Of a stretch of 64,000 nucleotides of DNA, positions 44,422-53,810 are shown piece by piece. The notes beneath the pieces were generated by a model. It was not told the DNA's origin. It worked only from the letters and a program-made list of their open reading frames with translations, and ran no database searches. The first letter of the stretch is position 1. Each line of letters starts with the position of its first letter. A program made the translations under genes and the position numbers. Source of the DNA: DASZXJ01 sp035545895 (lineage in GTDB: Bacteria > Planctomycetota > Phycisphaerae > Tepidisphaerales > Tepidisphaeraceae); contig DASZXJ010000239.1 of assembly GCA_035545895.1 (NCBI GenBank), positions 24,973-88,972 on the forward strand, in the 5' to 3' direction.

Positions 44422-45561
44422 ATGAGTCAAAGCTCATCCGATGCACTGGGCGCTGCGGTCGCGATTCCTGCGGTACTTGGTTACAAGTCGCCGCAATCGC
44501 GGCCTCAGCGCCGTTTCGCGTTTCGCGTCAACTCGGACACCCTTCTCCAAGGCGCAGCCTTGATGGGCGCGCTCTGCATCCTGCTGATGCTCGCATCCCT
44601 CCTGGCCGTGCTTTTCTATGCGGCCTTGCCTGCGATTCGCAATTTCGGTTTCGGGTTTCTTGTCAGCACTGAATGGCGACCCAACGAACTCGAACAGCCC
44701 AAGCGCGGACCCGACGGCAAGATCCTCATCCAGGACGGCGAAACCGTCATGGAAACGATGCCCCCCGCGTTTGGCGCATTGCCGGTGATATACGGGACAG
44801 CCGTCAGTTCCGCTCTTTCACTGCTCTTTGCCGTGCCTTTGAGCCTGGGAGCCGCTTTGTTTTTGATCCGGGCTGCGCCCCGTTTTATGAAAGGCCCGGT
44901 CTCGTTTTTGATCGAATTTCTTGCCGCCATCCCAAGCATTGCGTACGGCATTTGGGGGCTTTTCGTTCTCGCGCCATTTCTTCAACAGTACGTCGAACCC
45001 AAGTTGAAAACGATGCTCGATCCGGTGCCGGGAATGCACTGGATGTTTCAAAGCGAAGTGATGGTCGGCGCCCATGCGATCATGCGGCCTCTGTCGCTGA
45101 CTGGCCGGGATATGTTTGGCGGCAGCTTGGTGCTGGCGATCATGATCATCCCGATCATCACCGCCATCAGCCGCGATGTGTTGAACCAGGTCCCTCGCGC
45201 ACAGATCGAAGGCAGCGTGGCCTTGGGCGCAACGTGGTGGCAAAGCAGCAAGGAAATGCTCAAGTTCAGCCGCAGCGGGTTGTTCGGCGCGGTCATGCTG
45301 GGGTTGGCTCGCGCTGCCGGTGAAACCATGGCGGTCACCATGGTCATCGGCAACAACAACCAGATCGTCCCGTCCCCATTTGCGCCCGCCCAGACGATGT
45401 CCAGCTTGCTTGCCAATGAATTTGCCGAAGCCAGCACGACGCTGCATCGAGCGGCCTTGTGTGAAGTGGCGCTGATCCTGCTTTTGATGTCATTGATTTT
45501 TAACGTCGTCGCGCGATGGCTGGTCGTGGGCAAGAATTCCCGCGCCGGCGCGACGCACTGA
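44422..45561 (+). CDS. pstC: Phosphate ABC transporter permease PstC
   Basis: 379 residues. Six or more membrane segments are visible, starting with AALMGALCILLMLASLLAVL. The permease signature GATWWQSSKEMLKFSRSGLF, leading to GLARAAGETMAV, is the coupling-helix region that binds the ATPase. An extra charged loop after residue 80 (EQPKRGPDGKILIQDGETV) is longer than in E. coli. It lies 28 bp after pstS and just before pstA, within one operon. Confidence 0.92.
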   Translation: MSQSSSDALGAAVAIPAVLGYKSPQSRPQRRFAFRVNSDTLLQGAALMGALCILLMLASLLAVLFYAALPAIRNFGFGFLVSTEWRPNELEQPKRGPDGKILIQDGETVMETMPPAFGALPVIYGTAVSSALSLLFAVPLSLGAALFLIRAAPRFMKGPVSFLIEFLAAIPSIAYGIWGLFVLAPFLQQYVEPKLKTMLDPVPGMHWMFQSEVMVGAHAIMRPLSLTGRDMFGGSLVLAIMIIPIITAISRDVLNQVPRAQIEGSVALGATWWQSSKEMLKFSRSGLFGAVMLGLARAAGETMAVTMVIGNNNQIVPSPFAPAQTMSSLLANEFAEASTTLHRAALCEVALILLLMSLIFNVVARWLVVGKNSRAGATH

Positions 45562-45569
45562 GTGATTGC

Positions 45570-46427
45570 ATGAATATGGCATCGACATCGATGAACGACG
45601 TAATCGCCCGCTGGACCAGCCGGGCCATGCTTGGCATCTGCATTTTTTTCACCGTCCTGATTCTCGCGCTGCTGATTCTCGTCACCGGCTATCTCGTTTC
45701 AATCGGGTTCAAGTCGATCTCATGGAGCTTTTTCACCGAAGTGCCCGGTGGAGACCCGGAACACCCCGGCGGAATGCGAAACGCCATCGAAGGAACCGCG
45801 ATCCTGGTCGGGCTGGCCGGCATCGTCGGCATTCCAATGGGAATGCTCGCGGGAATTTATCTTGCGGAATACAGCACCGGCTCGCGGCTGGCTACCCCCG
45901 TGCGATTCATCAGCGACGTGCTGGCGGGTGTGCCAAGCATCGTGGTCGGAATTCTCGGATATGAACTGCTGGTCGTGCCCCTGGGCAGCTACAACGGCTG
46001 GGCCGGGGCCTTGGCGCTTGCATTCATCATGATTCCGATTGTCGCACGAACCACCGAGGAAATGCTTCTGCTCGTGCCCAACAGTTATCGCGAGGCGTCG
46101 ATTGCCCTGGGCGCAACCAAGGCGCGGACAATCCTCCAAGTTGTCGTACCCTCAGCCACGGGAAGCATTATTACGGGGGTGATGCTCGCGATCGCACGCG
46201 TGGCGGGCGAGACTGCTCCGCTGCTGTTCACGGCATTGGGCAGCCGGCTGCTGACTCGAAATCCGAACCTGCCCTTTCCCTCGCTGACAGTGCAAATCTT
46301 CGCGTATGCAACCGGACCCTACGAGCCTTTCAAACGGCAGGCATGGGCAGGAATCCTTGTCCTGATCTCTCTGATCTTCGTGTTGAATCTCGTAATCCGT
46401 TACGTCACCCGCGGTCGCCGCGCCTAA
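45570..46427 (+). CDS. pstA: Phosphate ABC transporter permease PstA
   Basis: 285 residues from ATG 45570 (MNMASTSMNDVIARW), 9 bp after pstC; a longer frame from 45516 would overlap pstC. It has six membrane segments, a periplasmic loop FFTEVPGGDPEHPGGMRNAI typical of PstA, and the permease signature EASIALGATKARTILQVVVP followed by ARVAGETAPLL. With PstC it forms the channel. The next gene is a convergent PEP-CTERM protein, so the ATPase gene pstB is not next in line and must lie elsewhere. Confidence 0.92.
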   Translation: MNMASTSMNDVIARWTSRAMLGICIFFTVLILALLILVTGYLVSIGFKSISWSFFTEVPGGDPEHPGGMRNAIEGTAILVGLAGIVGIPMGMLAGIYLAEYSTGSRLATPVRFISDVLAGVPSIVVGILGYELLVVPLGSYNGWAGALALAFIMIPIVARTTEEMLLLVPNSYREASIALGATKARTILQVVVPSATGSIITGVMLAIARVAGETAPLLFTALGSRLLTRNPNLPFPSLTVQIFAYATGPYEPFKRQAWAGILVLISLIFVLNLVIRYVTRGRRA

Positions 46428-46439
46428 TACCACTGACGT

Positions 46440-47222
46440 TTAGCGCCGCCCCTCAGGGGCGGGCTTCCGCATCAACCCCAACCCCGCAACCACAATCAAC
46501 GCGATCGACCCCGGTTCCGGAACCGACGGCGCAATCGGAGGACCCCCGCAGGCGGTGATCTGAATCACATTGTCCTGGTAATCGTAGTCGGGGTGCTCGC
46601 CCGGCAAAAGGTCCTCCCAAAGCAGCAGCCAGGTCAGCTTGTCGTTGTTCAAGCCGACGATGCGGTAGGTGATCAAATGATCCACGCCATCGGGGTTGTC
46701 CGAGGCTTGGCTGGTGAAAATGCGTCCCTCGCCGCCGCGCGCCCAGCGGATCGGTCCATCGGGCAGACCATCGAGGCTGGCGTGGCCGTTGACGTCGTAG
46801 CCGTAACCTGATTCCTGAAACAGGCTGTGATACGTTCCGCCGGATGCGCCATCGTAATATCCAAATTCCTGGTGGTAGTCGCCAAAGATCGCCTTGGCGG
46901 AGGCTGAATGGAAATCGGCGGTCCAGAGCTGGTCGTCGTTTCCAATGTCATAATTCGGGCTCAACGGGCTGGGCGGGTTCGGGCCGTCGAGGATCGCGTT
47001 GTAGCTGTCCTCAACGCGGTACGCGGTGATCGTGCCATTGGTAAAGTCATTGCTGCCGGGAGACGTGGGAACAAACGTCCCGCCATAGACGCGCGATAAA
47101 ATGGCCTGATGGCCATCCTCGCCAAACGCCGCTGAATTCAACGGAGTGATCGCCGCCTGGCTGGCCGTGACGAAACACGTCGACACAACCACCGCCAGCG
47201 CATAACAAATCGCTGAACGCAT
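46440..47222 (-). CDS. PEP-CTERM exported protein
   Basis: 260 residues from ATG 47222, which has AGGTGAG upstream. A signal peptide (MRSAICYALAVVVSTCFVTA) is followed by a beta-rich domain with many Tyr, Asp and Gly residues. The C-terminal sorting tag is VPEPGSIALIVVAGLGLMRK followed by a short basic end GRR. This is the exosortase-processed PEP-CTERM anchor of many planctomycetes. The last codons (PAPEGRR) come from a palindrome CGCCCCTCAGGGGCG at 46449-46463. The domain function is unknown. Confidence 0.85.
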   Translation of the reverse strand: MRSAICYALAVVVSTCFVTASQAAITPLNSAAFGEDGHQAILSRVYGGTFVPTSPGSNDFTNGTITAYRVEDSYNAILDGPNPPSPLSPNYDIGNDDQLWTADFHSASAKAIFGDYHQEFGYYDGASGGTYHSLFQESGYGYDVNGHASLDGLPDGPIRWARGGEGRIFTSQASDNPDGVDHLITYRIVGLNNDKLTWLLLWEDLLPGEHPDYDYQDNVIQITACGGPPIAPSVPEPGSIALIVVAGLGLMRKPAPEGRR

Positions 47223-47683
47223 TATTCTCACCTGGCTTCCTATTCTGGCATTCGGCGTGCGATACGGATTGCACGCCCCCGTCGGGTGCGAGAGTTCACT
47301 ACGGGGATTACTCCTAGGAATCTAACTCAAATTGGATGGACAGGGCGGAGATTCCGAACCGAAAAACCGTCGGATTCCGCTCGGCGACAACGGGACATGG
47401 AGTTTGGACCTGACTTGCCGAACAGGGAAGATGGAGAAACCCTTCAGAATAGTTCACCCATATCGCCTGTGCTGCCCCTTCGTGAATATCTTCAAGGCAG
47501 ATCAAGCAGTCGCGCTGCGGCGAACTCGTTCCATGGGAACGCCAGATTCAAACCAAAACCTGTGTTGGCAATTCCTCCAAATTCTGGTACTGGGTCAGTT
47601 TACAGGCAACGCCATTTTAGCCCCGCCGCAAGCGGCGGGGCTAAAATGAACCCATCTCAAACTGACCCACTACCGAAAATATA
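47223..47683. other. Intergenic region, no gene recognised
   Basis: About 460 bp between the PEP-CTERM gene and the aldolase gene. The right quarter is P1 copy D (47585-47675). The remaining 360 bp has open frames on both strands, none with a recognised domain or a good ribosome-binding site. A decayed gene is possible. Confidence 0.55.
47585..47675. repeat. P1 palindromic element, copy D, short form
   Basis: GGTACTGGGTCAGTTTACAG to TCAAACTGACCCACTACC, about 91 bp. The central loop of the longer copies is missing, leaving one GCCCCGCCGCAAGCGGCGGGG stem of 10 bp per side. It lies just downstream of the aldolase stop and may serve as its transcript-end hairpin. Confidence 0.85.
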
Positions 47684-48751
47684 TCACGCGATGGTGATGT
47701 TCGGATCGAGGTACACATCCTGAATCAGGTTGAGCAATCGCACGCCATCCTTCAATGGACGCTGGAAGGCTTTTCGTCCGGAGATCAGGCCCATGCCGCC
47801 GGCACGTTTGTTGATGACAGCCGTCTTCACTGCATCGGCGAAGTCATTTTCGCCCTTGCTCTCGCCGCCGGAATTGATCAACGGGCTGCGGCCCATGTAG
47901 CAGTTGGCGATCTGGTATCGCGTCAGCTCAATCGGATGATCGTCTGGCGTGAGCTTGGAATAGACGTCCTTGTGGGTCTTGCCGAACTTGAGCGCGTTGT
48001 ATCCGCCGTTGTTGGTCGGCAGCTTTTGCTTGATGATGTCCGCCTGGATCGTCACGCCCAGGTGATTGGCCTGGCCGGTCAGGTCGGCGGAGGTGTGGAA
48101 GTCCGCCTTATCCGTCTTGAAACCACTGTTGCGCAGATAGCACCAAAGCACCGTCACCAAACCAAGCTCGTGCGCTTTGGCAAAGGCTTCGGAGACTTCC
48201 TGAATCTGGCGGGTCGATTCATCCGATCCGAAATAGATCGTCGCGCCAACGGCTGTGGCGCCCATGTCAAACGCCTGCTTGACCGAGCCGAACATGATCT
48301 GGTCAAACTTATTGGGATATTTCAAAAACTCATTGTGGTTGAGTTTGACGAGGAAGGGGATCTTATGCGCGTATTTTCGCGACACCGCGCCCAGCACGCC
48401 GAGCGTGGAAGCCACCGCGTTGCAGCCCCCTTCGATGGCGAGCTTGACGATGTTTTCCGGATCGAAATACGCCGGCTCGGGCGCGAAACTCGCACCGGCT
48501 GAATGTTCGATCCCCTGATCGACCGGCAGAATCGATACATAGCCCGTGCCGGCCAATCGACCGGTGTTCAAAAGCAATTGGAAATTGCGCAGCACCGACG
48601 GAGATCGATCGGTGGCGGACAAAACCCGATCAACAAAGTCCGGGCCGGGCAAGTGAAGCCGGTCGCGGTTGAAACCGCGCGCCGAATACTTCAAAAGTGC
48701 ATCGCCTTCCGATCCGAGAAGCGTTTGAATATGTCGTGAATCAACGGCCAT
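47684..48751 (-). CDS. Class I fructose-bisphosphate aldolase, FbaB/DhnA type
   Basis: 355 residues from ATG 48751, with AAAGGTGA ahead of it. The archaeal-type class I aldolase barrel shows [20 protein letters not shown] (start of the barrel), [11 protein letters not shown] near 127-137, [20 protein letters not shown] and the phosphate-binding [10 protein letters not shown] (near 298). It splits fructose-1,6-bisphosphate to triose phosphates, or works in the gluconeogenic direction, in the cytoplasm. Probably monocistronic. Confidence 0.88.
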   Translation of the reverse strand: MAVDSRHIQTLLGSEGDALLKYSARGFNRDRLHLPGPDFVDRVLSATDRSPSVLRNFQLLLNTGRLAGTGYVSILPVDQGIEHSAGASFAPEPAYFDPENIVKLAIEGGCNAVASTLGVLGAVSRKYAHKIPFLVKLNHNEFLKYPNKFDQIMFGSVKQAFDMGATAVGATIYFGSDESTRQIQEVSEAFAKAHELGLVTVLWCYLRNSGFKTDKADFHTSADLTGQANHLGVTIQADIIKQKLPTNNGGYNALKFGKTHKDVYSKLTPDDHPIELTRYQIANCYMGRSPLINSGGESKGENDFADAVKTAVINKRAGGMGLISGRKAFQRPLKDGVRLLNLIQDVYLDPNITIA

Positions 48752-48901
48752 TTTAATCACCTTTCAAAGCATCAAGCTTGATTGATAAGCAAACCCCCGG
48801 ACCCAACACATCGTCAGCGACTGTTCGCGACGAATCGGATTATACGGAAACGACCAGGCAGACCAAGATCGATCCGCCGATTTCTGCGCACCCGCCCCTT
48901 A

Positions 48902-50953
48902 TTACGGCTGCATCGCGGAGGTCGGATCATAGGTAATTTTACTCATGTCCGTAATCTCGCGCCCGTCCCGACTGGCAGTCGCTGTAAGCACGTTTTCGCC
49001 TCGCTTGAGCGACACATTTTCCCAGACAAACACATGATCCGGGCTGGATTTCTCGCCGGCCGGTTGACCATTCACATTGAGTGAGACCGTGTCGCAATTG
49101 GAATAAATTCTCACAGGGGTTTTTGGTTCGGGACGAACCGTGAACCGGCGCGAGGTGATATAAAGCACCGGTTCGTCCGACCAGTTGGCCTTATAGAAAT
49201 AAAATGCATCCTTCTTTGTCTTGCGATCGTTGGTGACCAGCCCCTTGTCGTTCATGCCGACCGTGTCCCCTTCGCGACGATTGGCGACGGGGAAATCCGC
49301 AAAGACCCAGACCAGCCTGCACCACATCCGCCGGCCGGACATTTCCTTCCAGCCTTCTTCGTGCACCTGTGTTTGATATTCCTCCGGATGCCAGCGACCC
49401 GTGGTTGACGGACGACGAGACGGAATTTCGTGCTGCACCACGCTCCCGCCCGCGCCATATTCGCTGATCCCCACCGCGCGATCAGGCTTGAACGAAACGA
49501 TTCGATCCAAGCCGCTCTTCCAGTCCGGCGGCTGCTGGTCGGCATACCAGCCATAATAAACATTCAGCCCGATGAGGTCGGGAATCCAATGCCCAGGCGA
49601 TTCGATTTTCCTGTTGCTCGCAGCGGTCGTCAGGCGAGTGGAATCAAGCTCGTGGGCGATGGCATTCTCCTCATTAAGCAGTTTCAAATCCTGCTCGCCA
49701 CCGGCAAAGTTCAACTCGTTGTACAAACTCCAGAAACAGATGGATGGATGGTTGAAATTCTGCTTGATTAACTCATTGAGCTGCTGTTTTGAAACTTCAG
49801 CAAATGCCTCGTCGGTTCCCAACCGGTTTACCTGACAAAGTTCCGCCCAGACGACCAGGCCGTTGCGGTCGCATAAATCATAAAAAAGCGGCGAGTGCTG
49901 GTAATGCGGCAAGCGCAGCATCGTACAACCCATCTCTTTGATCAGGTCCATATCAACCTGCATGTCGGCCTGGGTGATGGCCCACCCTTTCTTGCCGAAA
50001 TCCTGATGACGATTGACCCCGTGCAGATCGTAAGGCTTGCCGTTGAGGATGAACCCCTTGGCCGGATCGACCTTGAAATAGCGCAAACCCACCGGCACGG
50101 AGAGGCGGTCGGTGACATTGCCGCTTTCGGATACTTCGACGTCGATGCGGTAGAGATACGGATCGATCTTGCCGTTCCAAAGGCGCGGCTTGTCGATGGA
50201 AAGGTTCTGCACGACGCGGGTCGAGCCGCCGTTCATCAGATGCTCGGCCTGCGTGGTGGCGACAGTCTTGCCGGACGCATCGACCAGTTCAATTTTCACG
50301 ACCGGGCTCACTGGCGCCGGCTCGATGTTGCGCAAAAGCGTGCTGATTTCGAGCTCGGCCTTATCGTCGCTGACGCGGGTCTGTCTCACATAAACCCCGG
50401 ACGACGCATGATCGAGCGGTGAGACGGCCACCGATTCGGTGACGATCAGCTTTGCATTGCGGTAAAGTCCCCCTTCGATATTGAAGTCGCCGCTGAGTGG
50501 AGCAATCGACGGATCTGCGGCGTTGTTCACTTTCACCGATATCACGTTGTCGCCGATGGTGACCAACGAACGGATATCGAAACAAAATGCGCCAAATGCG
50601 CCTTTATGCGCTCCGGCGTTTTGCCCGTTGACGTAAACCTCGGCTGCCGACCCGGCTGCGCCAAACCAAAGATAAATCTGTTTCAGATTCATCTGCTGTG
50701 ACGCAAGCTGGATGTGCCTTCGATACCACCCGATGCCCCGGTAATACGAATTCACCCCGCCCGTGGCGTCGGTCGCGTTCCACGTATGAGGCAGATCGAC
50801 CGATTCCCAGGATGAATCGTTGAACAATATATCAGCCGCGTTTGGAGTATCGGATTGAATGAACCTCCAGCCCTGATCCAGACTGATTTCCTCCCGTGCC
50901 TGTGCCAAGGAAACAACCATCAAACTGATCAGCGCAGCAATCAGTGATCTCAT
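48902..50953 (-). CDS. Exported glycoside hydrolase family 2 enzyme, beta-galactosidase-like
   Basis: 683 residues from ATG 50953 (MRSLIAALISLMVVSLAQA, signal peptide cut near residue 19). Domains run as in GH2: a jelly-roll (VDLPHTWNATDATGGVNSYY), an Ig-like domain, then a TIM barrel with LHGVNRHQDFGKKGWAIT, the acid/base Glu in FWSLYNELNF and the nucleophile Glu in GISEYGAGG. It would release terminal beta-galactose or beta-glucuronate from glycans. The neighbourhood of uronate genes fits plant-wall glycans as substrate; the exact sugar is unknown. Confidence 0.87.
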   Translation of the reverse strand: MRSLIAALISLMVVSLAQAREEISLDQGWRFIQSDTPNAADILFNDSSWESVDLPHTWNATDATGGVNSYYRGIGWYRRHIQLASQQMNLKQIYLWFGAAGSAAEVYVNGQNAGAHKGAFGAFCFDIRSLVTIGDNVISVKVNNAADPSIAPLSGDFNIEGGLYRNAKLIVTESVAVSPLDHASSGVYVRQTRVSDDKAELEISTLLRNIEPAPVSPVVKIELVDASGKTVATTQAEHLMNGGSTRVVQNLSIDKPRLWNGKIDPYLYRIDVEVSESGNVTDRLSVPVGLRYFKVDPAKGFILNGKPYDLHGVNRHQDFGKKGWAITQADMQVDMDLIKEMGCTMLRLPHYQHSPLFYDLCDRNGLVVWAELCQVNRLGTDEAFAEVSKQQLNELIKQNFNHPSICFWSLYNELNFAGGEQDLKLLNEENAIAHELDSTRLTTAASNRKIESPGHWIPDLIGLNVYYGWYADQQPPDWKSGLDRIVSFKPDRAVGISEYGAGGSVVQHEIPSRRPSTTGRWHPEEYQTQVHEEGWKEMSGRRMWCRLVWVFADFPVANRREGDTVGMNDKGLVTNDRKTKKDAFYFYKANWSDEPVLYITSRRFTVRPEPKTPVRIYSNCDTVSLNVNGQPAGEKSSPDHVFVWENVSLKRGENVLTATASRDGREITDMSKITYDPTSAMQP

Positions 50954-51366
50954 TGCACCTCCACAACAGCATCGTAACGCGTCGATATTGCAACTCCAAG
51001 CCACGTGAGGACTTGCGGTTGAAAAGTGTGAATTTGGGTTCGTTTTTCATTTTTAATCTCGCGCGGACATTTACGGACAAATCCGTGCAGCCCACGGCAG
51101 CGCCGTGGGCGTTTCGCGATTTTGACATTGCCGCTCACGGGTCCAGGCGCGGAGTCCATCCCCTATTACGCAGGATATTGCGCGATCCACGATCAAAACG
51201 CGCAACGCTTGAAAAATTCGCGTCAATTATGCGGAAACAGAGTGAGAAGAGGATGGATATTCAGGACCGCCAGGTCAGATCACAATACACCTGCCCATAG
51301 CGCTCGCCGAGTTCGTACGCCGCGTCACGCCGCCTGTCAAAGATTCCGATTTGGCGCAGGGCGCGA
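50954..51366. other. Intergenic region with hairpin and a short coding-like tail
   Basis: About 410 bp. The left part holds the GH2 promoter area and a hairpin at 51090-51110. On the minus strand at 51261-51365 a frame of about 33 codons reads RALRQIGIFDRRRDAAYELG followed by ERYGQVYCDLTWRS and a stop; it looks like the end of a gene, but it has no start before the transporter stop. It may be a remnant. The rest shows nothing I recognise. Confidence 0.45.
51090..51110. repeat. GCCCACGGC hairpin
   Basis: The stem GCCCACGGC and GCCGTGGGC with a 3-base loop form a compact GC hairpin in the gap upstream of the GH2 gene. It resembles dispersed hairpins in planctomycete spacers; only one copy is seen here. 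Confidence 0.55.
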
Positions 51367-52917
51367 TTAAACCCTTGCCACGTGCTTGAGATTTTCATCC
51401 AGTGGCGTCATGCGGGGCATGAGAACATGTGCCACGCCGAGCAGCACGAGATACGCCGATCCCGCCAGGAGGAATGCGACAAAATATCCCGACGGTCCGC
51501 TGTTGGTCAGGACCTTGCCCAGGCTGAAGTCCGCGACCATTCCCGCGACCGCCCCCACCATGCCGCCAATGCCCGTAACCGAAGCGATCGCTTTTTTGGG
51601 AAACACATCGGACACGAGCGTGAAAACGTTGGCCGACCACGCCTGATGACCGCCCGCCGCCAATGCGATCAGCAGCACGGCAATCCAATATTCGTTATCG
51701 GTGCGCGAACTGCGCAACACCGCCGACTCGATCACCTTTTCCTCATTGGACCCAACCGTAGTGGTGACAGCAGCGAGGAACTCCTTGGCGGAGTTGAAAT
51801 TCTTTCCGTCCAATTGCTGCAGGGCAGCAACGTGCTGCGGAGTGACTTCGGAATACGCCTGCAATCGCTGAAAGAATCCGGCATTGACGTCGAACTGCGT
51901 GCCCAGTTGCGTGACAAACATCACCGGCATGATCGACAATGCACAAATCAGTAAGGTGACTTTTCGCGCCCGATTCACCGGCCAGTTCTTTTTAATGAAA
52001 AATGACGAAAGCCATCCGCCCGCGATGCTTCCGAAGTCCGCAAGCACGTAAATGGTGATGAGCGGCAATGCCAAACCCTTGATATCCAGGCCAAATCGAT
52101 CAAAGAGGAATTTGCCGCCCCAGAACAGGTAGAACCACCAGACCGCGTCGGTGATTTTGGCGGCGGCGAAGGCCCACGTTTCGGGCAAAGGCAGGACCTG
52201 CGCCCAAGGAATCTTGGCCGTCGATGTCTCCGCCACCGAGTCACTGTTGATGTACGCCAATTCTCTTGCTGAAAGCCGGGGATGCTCCTCCGGGCGCCGG
52301 TACAGTTTAAGCCACAAGACCACCCACAGAGCGCTGAAGACGCCGGTGGTCAAAAACGCATATTGCCAGTTCTCTCCATCCTTGTGTACGACCCAGGGGA
52401 TGACCAATGGGGCAAGAATGGCGCCGACGTTGGAGCCGGCGTTGAAGATGCCGGTTGCAAAAGCGCGCTCCTTCTTTGGGAACCATTCGCCAACGGTCTT
52501 GATCGCAGCAGGAAAGTTGCCCGATTCACCCAATCCCAAACCGAACCGCGCTCCACAGAAGCCGACGAATCCAAATGCAGGCCTGACCGCGGCATGCAGC
52601 ATCCCGAAGATGCTCCAGATGCCGATCGACAGCGTATAGCCGATCTTCGTGCCAAATCGATCGATAATCGCGCCCATGCTCAACATGCCGATCGCATAGG
52701 CGATCTTGAACCACATGTTGATCCAGGCGTATTGCTGGTCGGTCCAGTTGAAGATTTTGTATTGAAGCGTCGGCCCCAACACGCCCAGCACGCTGCGATC
52801 CATGTAGTTGATGGTCGTCGCGAAGAACAGCAGCGCGCAGATTTTCCAGCGGTAGTTGCCGATCTTCGTCTGGTCGGGTGATTCCAGCACGGTTGATCCA
52901 AGTTGATTATCGGGCAA
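51367..52917 (-). CDS. Major facilitator family transporter, ExuT/hexuronate-like
   Basis: 516 residues with about 12 membrane helices and a long central insert (near 330-385). The N-terminal ALLFFATTINYMDRSVLGVL and DQQYAWINMWFKIAYAIGML, then GARFGLGLGESGNFPAAIKT, are typical of the anion:cation symporter branch that includes ExuT, GudP and related hexuronate or sugar-acid carriers. It likely imports galacturonate, glucuronate or unsaturated uronates by proton symport. It overlaps kduD by 11 bp and forms a unit with it. Substrate is inferred from family and context. Confidence 0.85.
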   Translation of the reverse strand: MPDNQLGSTVLESPDQTKIGNYRWKICALLFFATTINYMDRSVLGVLGPTLQYKIFNWTDQQYAWINMWFKIAYAIGMLSMGAIIDRFGTKIGYTLSIGIWSIFGMLHAAVRPAFGFVGFCGARFGLGLGESGNFPAAIKTVGEWFPKKERAFATGIFNAGSNVGAILAPLVIPWVVHKDGENWQYAFLTTGVFSALWVVLWLKLYRRPEEHPRLSARELAYINSDSVAETSTAKIPWAQVLPLPETWAFAAAKITDAVWWFYLFWGGKFLFDRFGLDIKGLALPLITIYVLADFGSIAGGWLSSFFIKKNWPVNRARKVTLLICALSIMPVMFVTQLGTQFDVNAGFFQRLQAYSEVTPQHVAALQQLDGKNFNSAKEFLAAVTTTVGSNEEKVIESAVLRSSRTDNEYWIAVLLIALAAGGHQAWSANVFTLVSDVFPKKAIASVTGIGGMVGAVAGMVADFSLGKVLTNSGPSGYFVAFLLAGSAYLVLLGVAHVLMPRMTPLDENLKHVARV

Positions 52918-53683
52918 GCCAACCTCCGTCGATGTTCATGATGGTTCCGTTGAGATAGTCGGCCTCGGACGAGGCCAGCCACAAGACGCCCGGCGCGATG
53001 TCGTCCGGATCGGCCCATTTCCCCTCGGGGATGCGGGCAAGAATCGATGCCTCCCGCGCCGCATCCTCGCGAATCGGACGCGTGTTTTCCGTCGTGACAT
53101 AACCCGGCGCGACGGCGTTTACGTTGATGCGGTCCTTCGCCCACTCATTGGCCAGCGCCTTGGTAATGCCCGCGATGCCGCTCTTGGCCGCGGTGTATCC
53201 TGGCACGAGGATGCCGCCTTGAAAACTGAGCATCGAAGCGATGTTGACGATCTTCAATCGCGATTCCCTAGGCGATTTGTCCCGCCCGCCGGTGAGCCAC
53301 CACTTGGCGACAGCCTGGCAGAGGAAAAACGGCGCGGTCAGATTGATTTGAATGACCATGTTCCAGTCGGCTTCGGGGTGATCCACCGCCGGCGCGCGGC
53401 GAATGATGCCGGCGTTGTTCACCAGGATATCGACCCGCCCCGCCTGCTTGACGACTTCTGCAATCAGGTCGGCAGCGCCCTTCTGGGTCAGCTTGCTCAT
53501 ATCCGAGGTGATCGAGGTGAACTTTGAACCAAGGGCTTTGATCTTGGCACCGGTGTCGGATTGATCGCCGATATCGATGCCCGCCACGTGCGCGCCGTCC
53601 TTGGCAAATTGCAGCGCGTAAGATTGACCCAACCCACGGCTGGCGCCGGTGACGATCGCAACTTTATTGTCGAAACGCTTCAT
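52907..53683 (-). CDS. kduD: 2-deoxy-D-gluconate 3-dehydrogenase KduD-like SDR
   Basis: 258 residues of the short-chain dehydrogenase family. The cofactor motif is VTGASRGLGQSYA near 11-23, NNAGIIRRAP near 90, the catalytic Tyr-x3-Lys in GYTAAKSGIAG near 165, and a C-terminal GTIMNIDGGW. KduD reduces the 5-keto-4-deoxyuronate isomer to 2-keto-3-deoxygluconate. The order transporter-kduD-kduI supports that role over other SDR activities. A small insert (LTGGRDKSPRESRLK) before the catalytic strand is unusual. Confidence 0.85.
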   Translation of the reverse strand: MKRFDNKVAIVTGASRGLGQSYALQFAKDGAHVAGIDIGDQSDTGAKIKALGSKFTSITSDMSKLTQKGAADLIAEVVKQAGRVDILVNNAGIIRRAPAVDHPEADWNMVIQINLTAPFFLCQAVAKWWLTGGRDKSPRESRLKIVNIASMLSFQGGILVPGYTAAKSGIAGITKALANEWAKDRINVNAVAPGYVTTENTRPIREDAAREASILARIPEGKWADPDDIAPGVLWLASSEADYLNGTIMNIDGGWLAR

Positions 53684-53705
53684 CGTGAAAATTCCTAAAA
53701 AGCCT

Positions 53706-53804
53706 CAATGACCAAATCTCAATGACCAATCCCGGCGCGCCGGGAACCAATATCCAATGACCATTGGAGCTTGCTCATTGGTGCTTTGTTGGTCATTGGT
53801 GATT
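53706..53804. repeat. AATGACCAA tandem-arm palindrome
   Basis: CAATGACCAAATCTCAATGACC at the left is mirrored by GCTTTGTTGGTCATTGGTG at the right, around a GGCGCGCC core and further CAATGACC. Total about 99 bp, filling the kduD-kduI gap. The plan is the same as the other inverted tandem-arm elements in the window. Confidence 0.7.
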
Positions 53805-53810
53805 TCCTTA

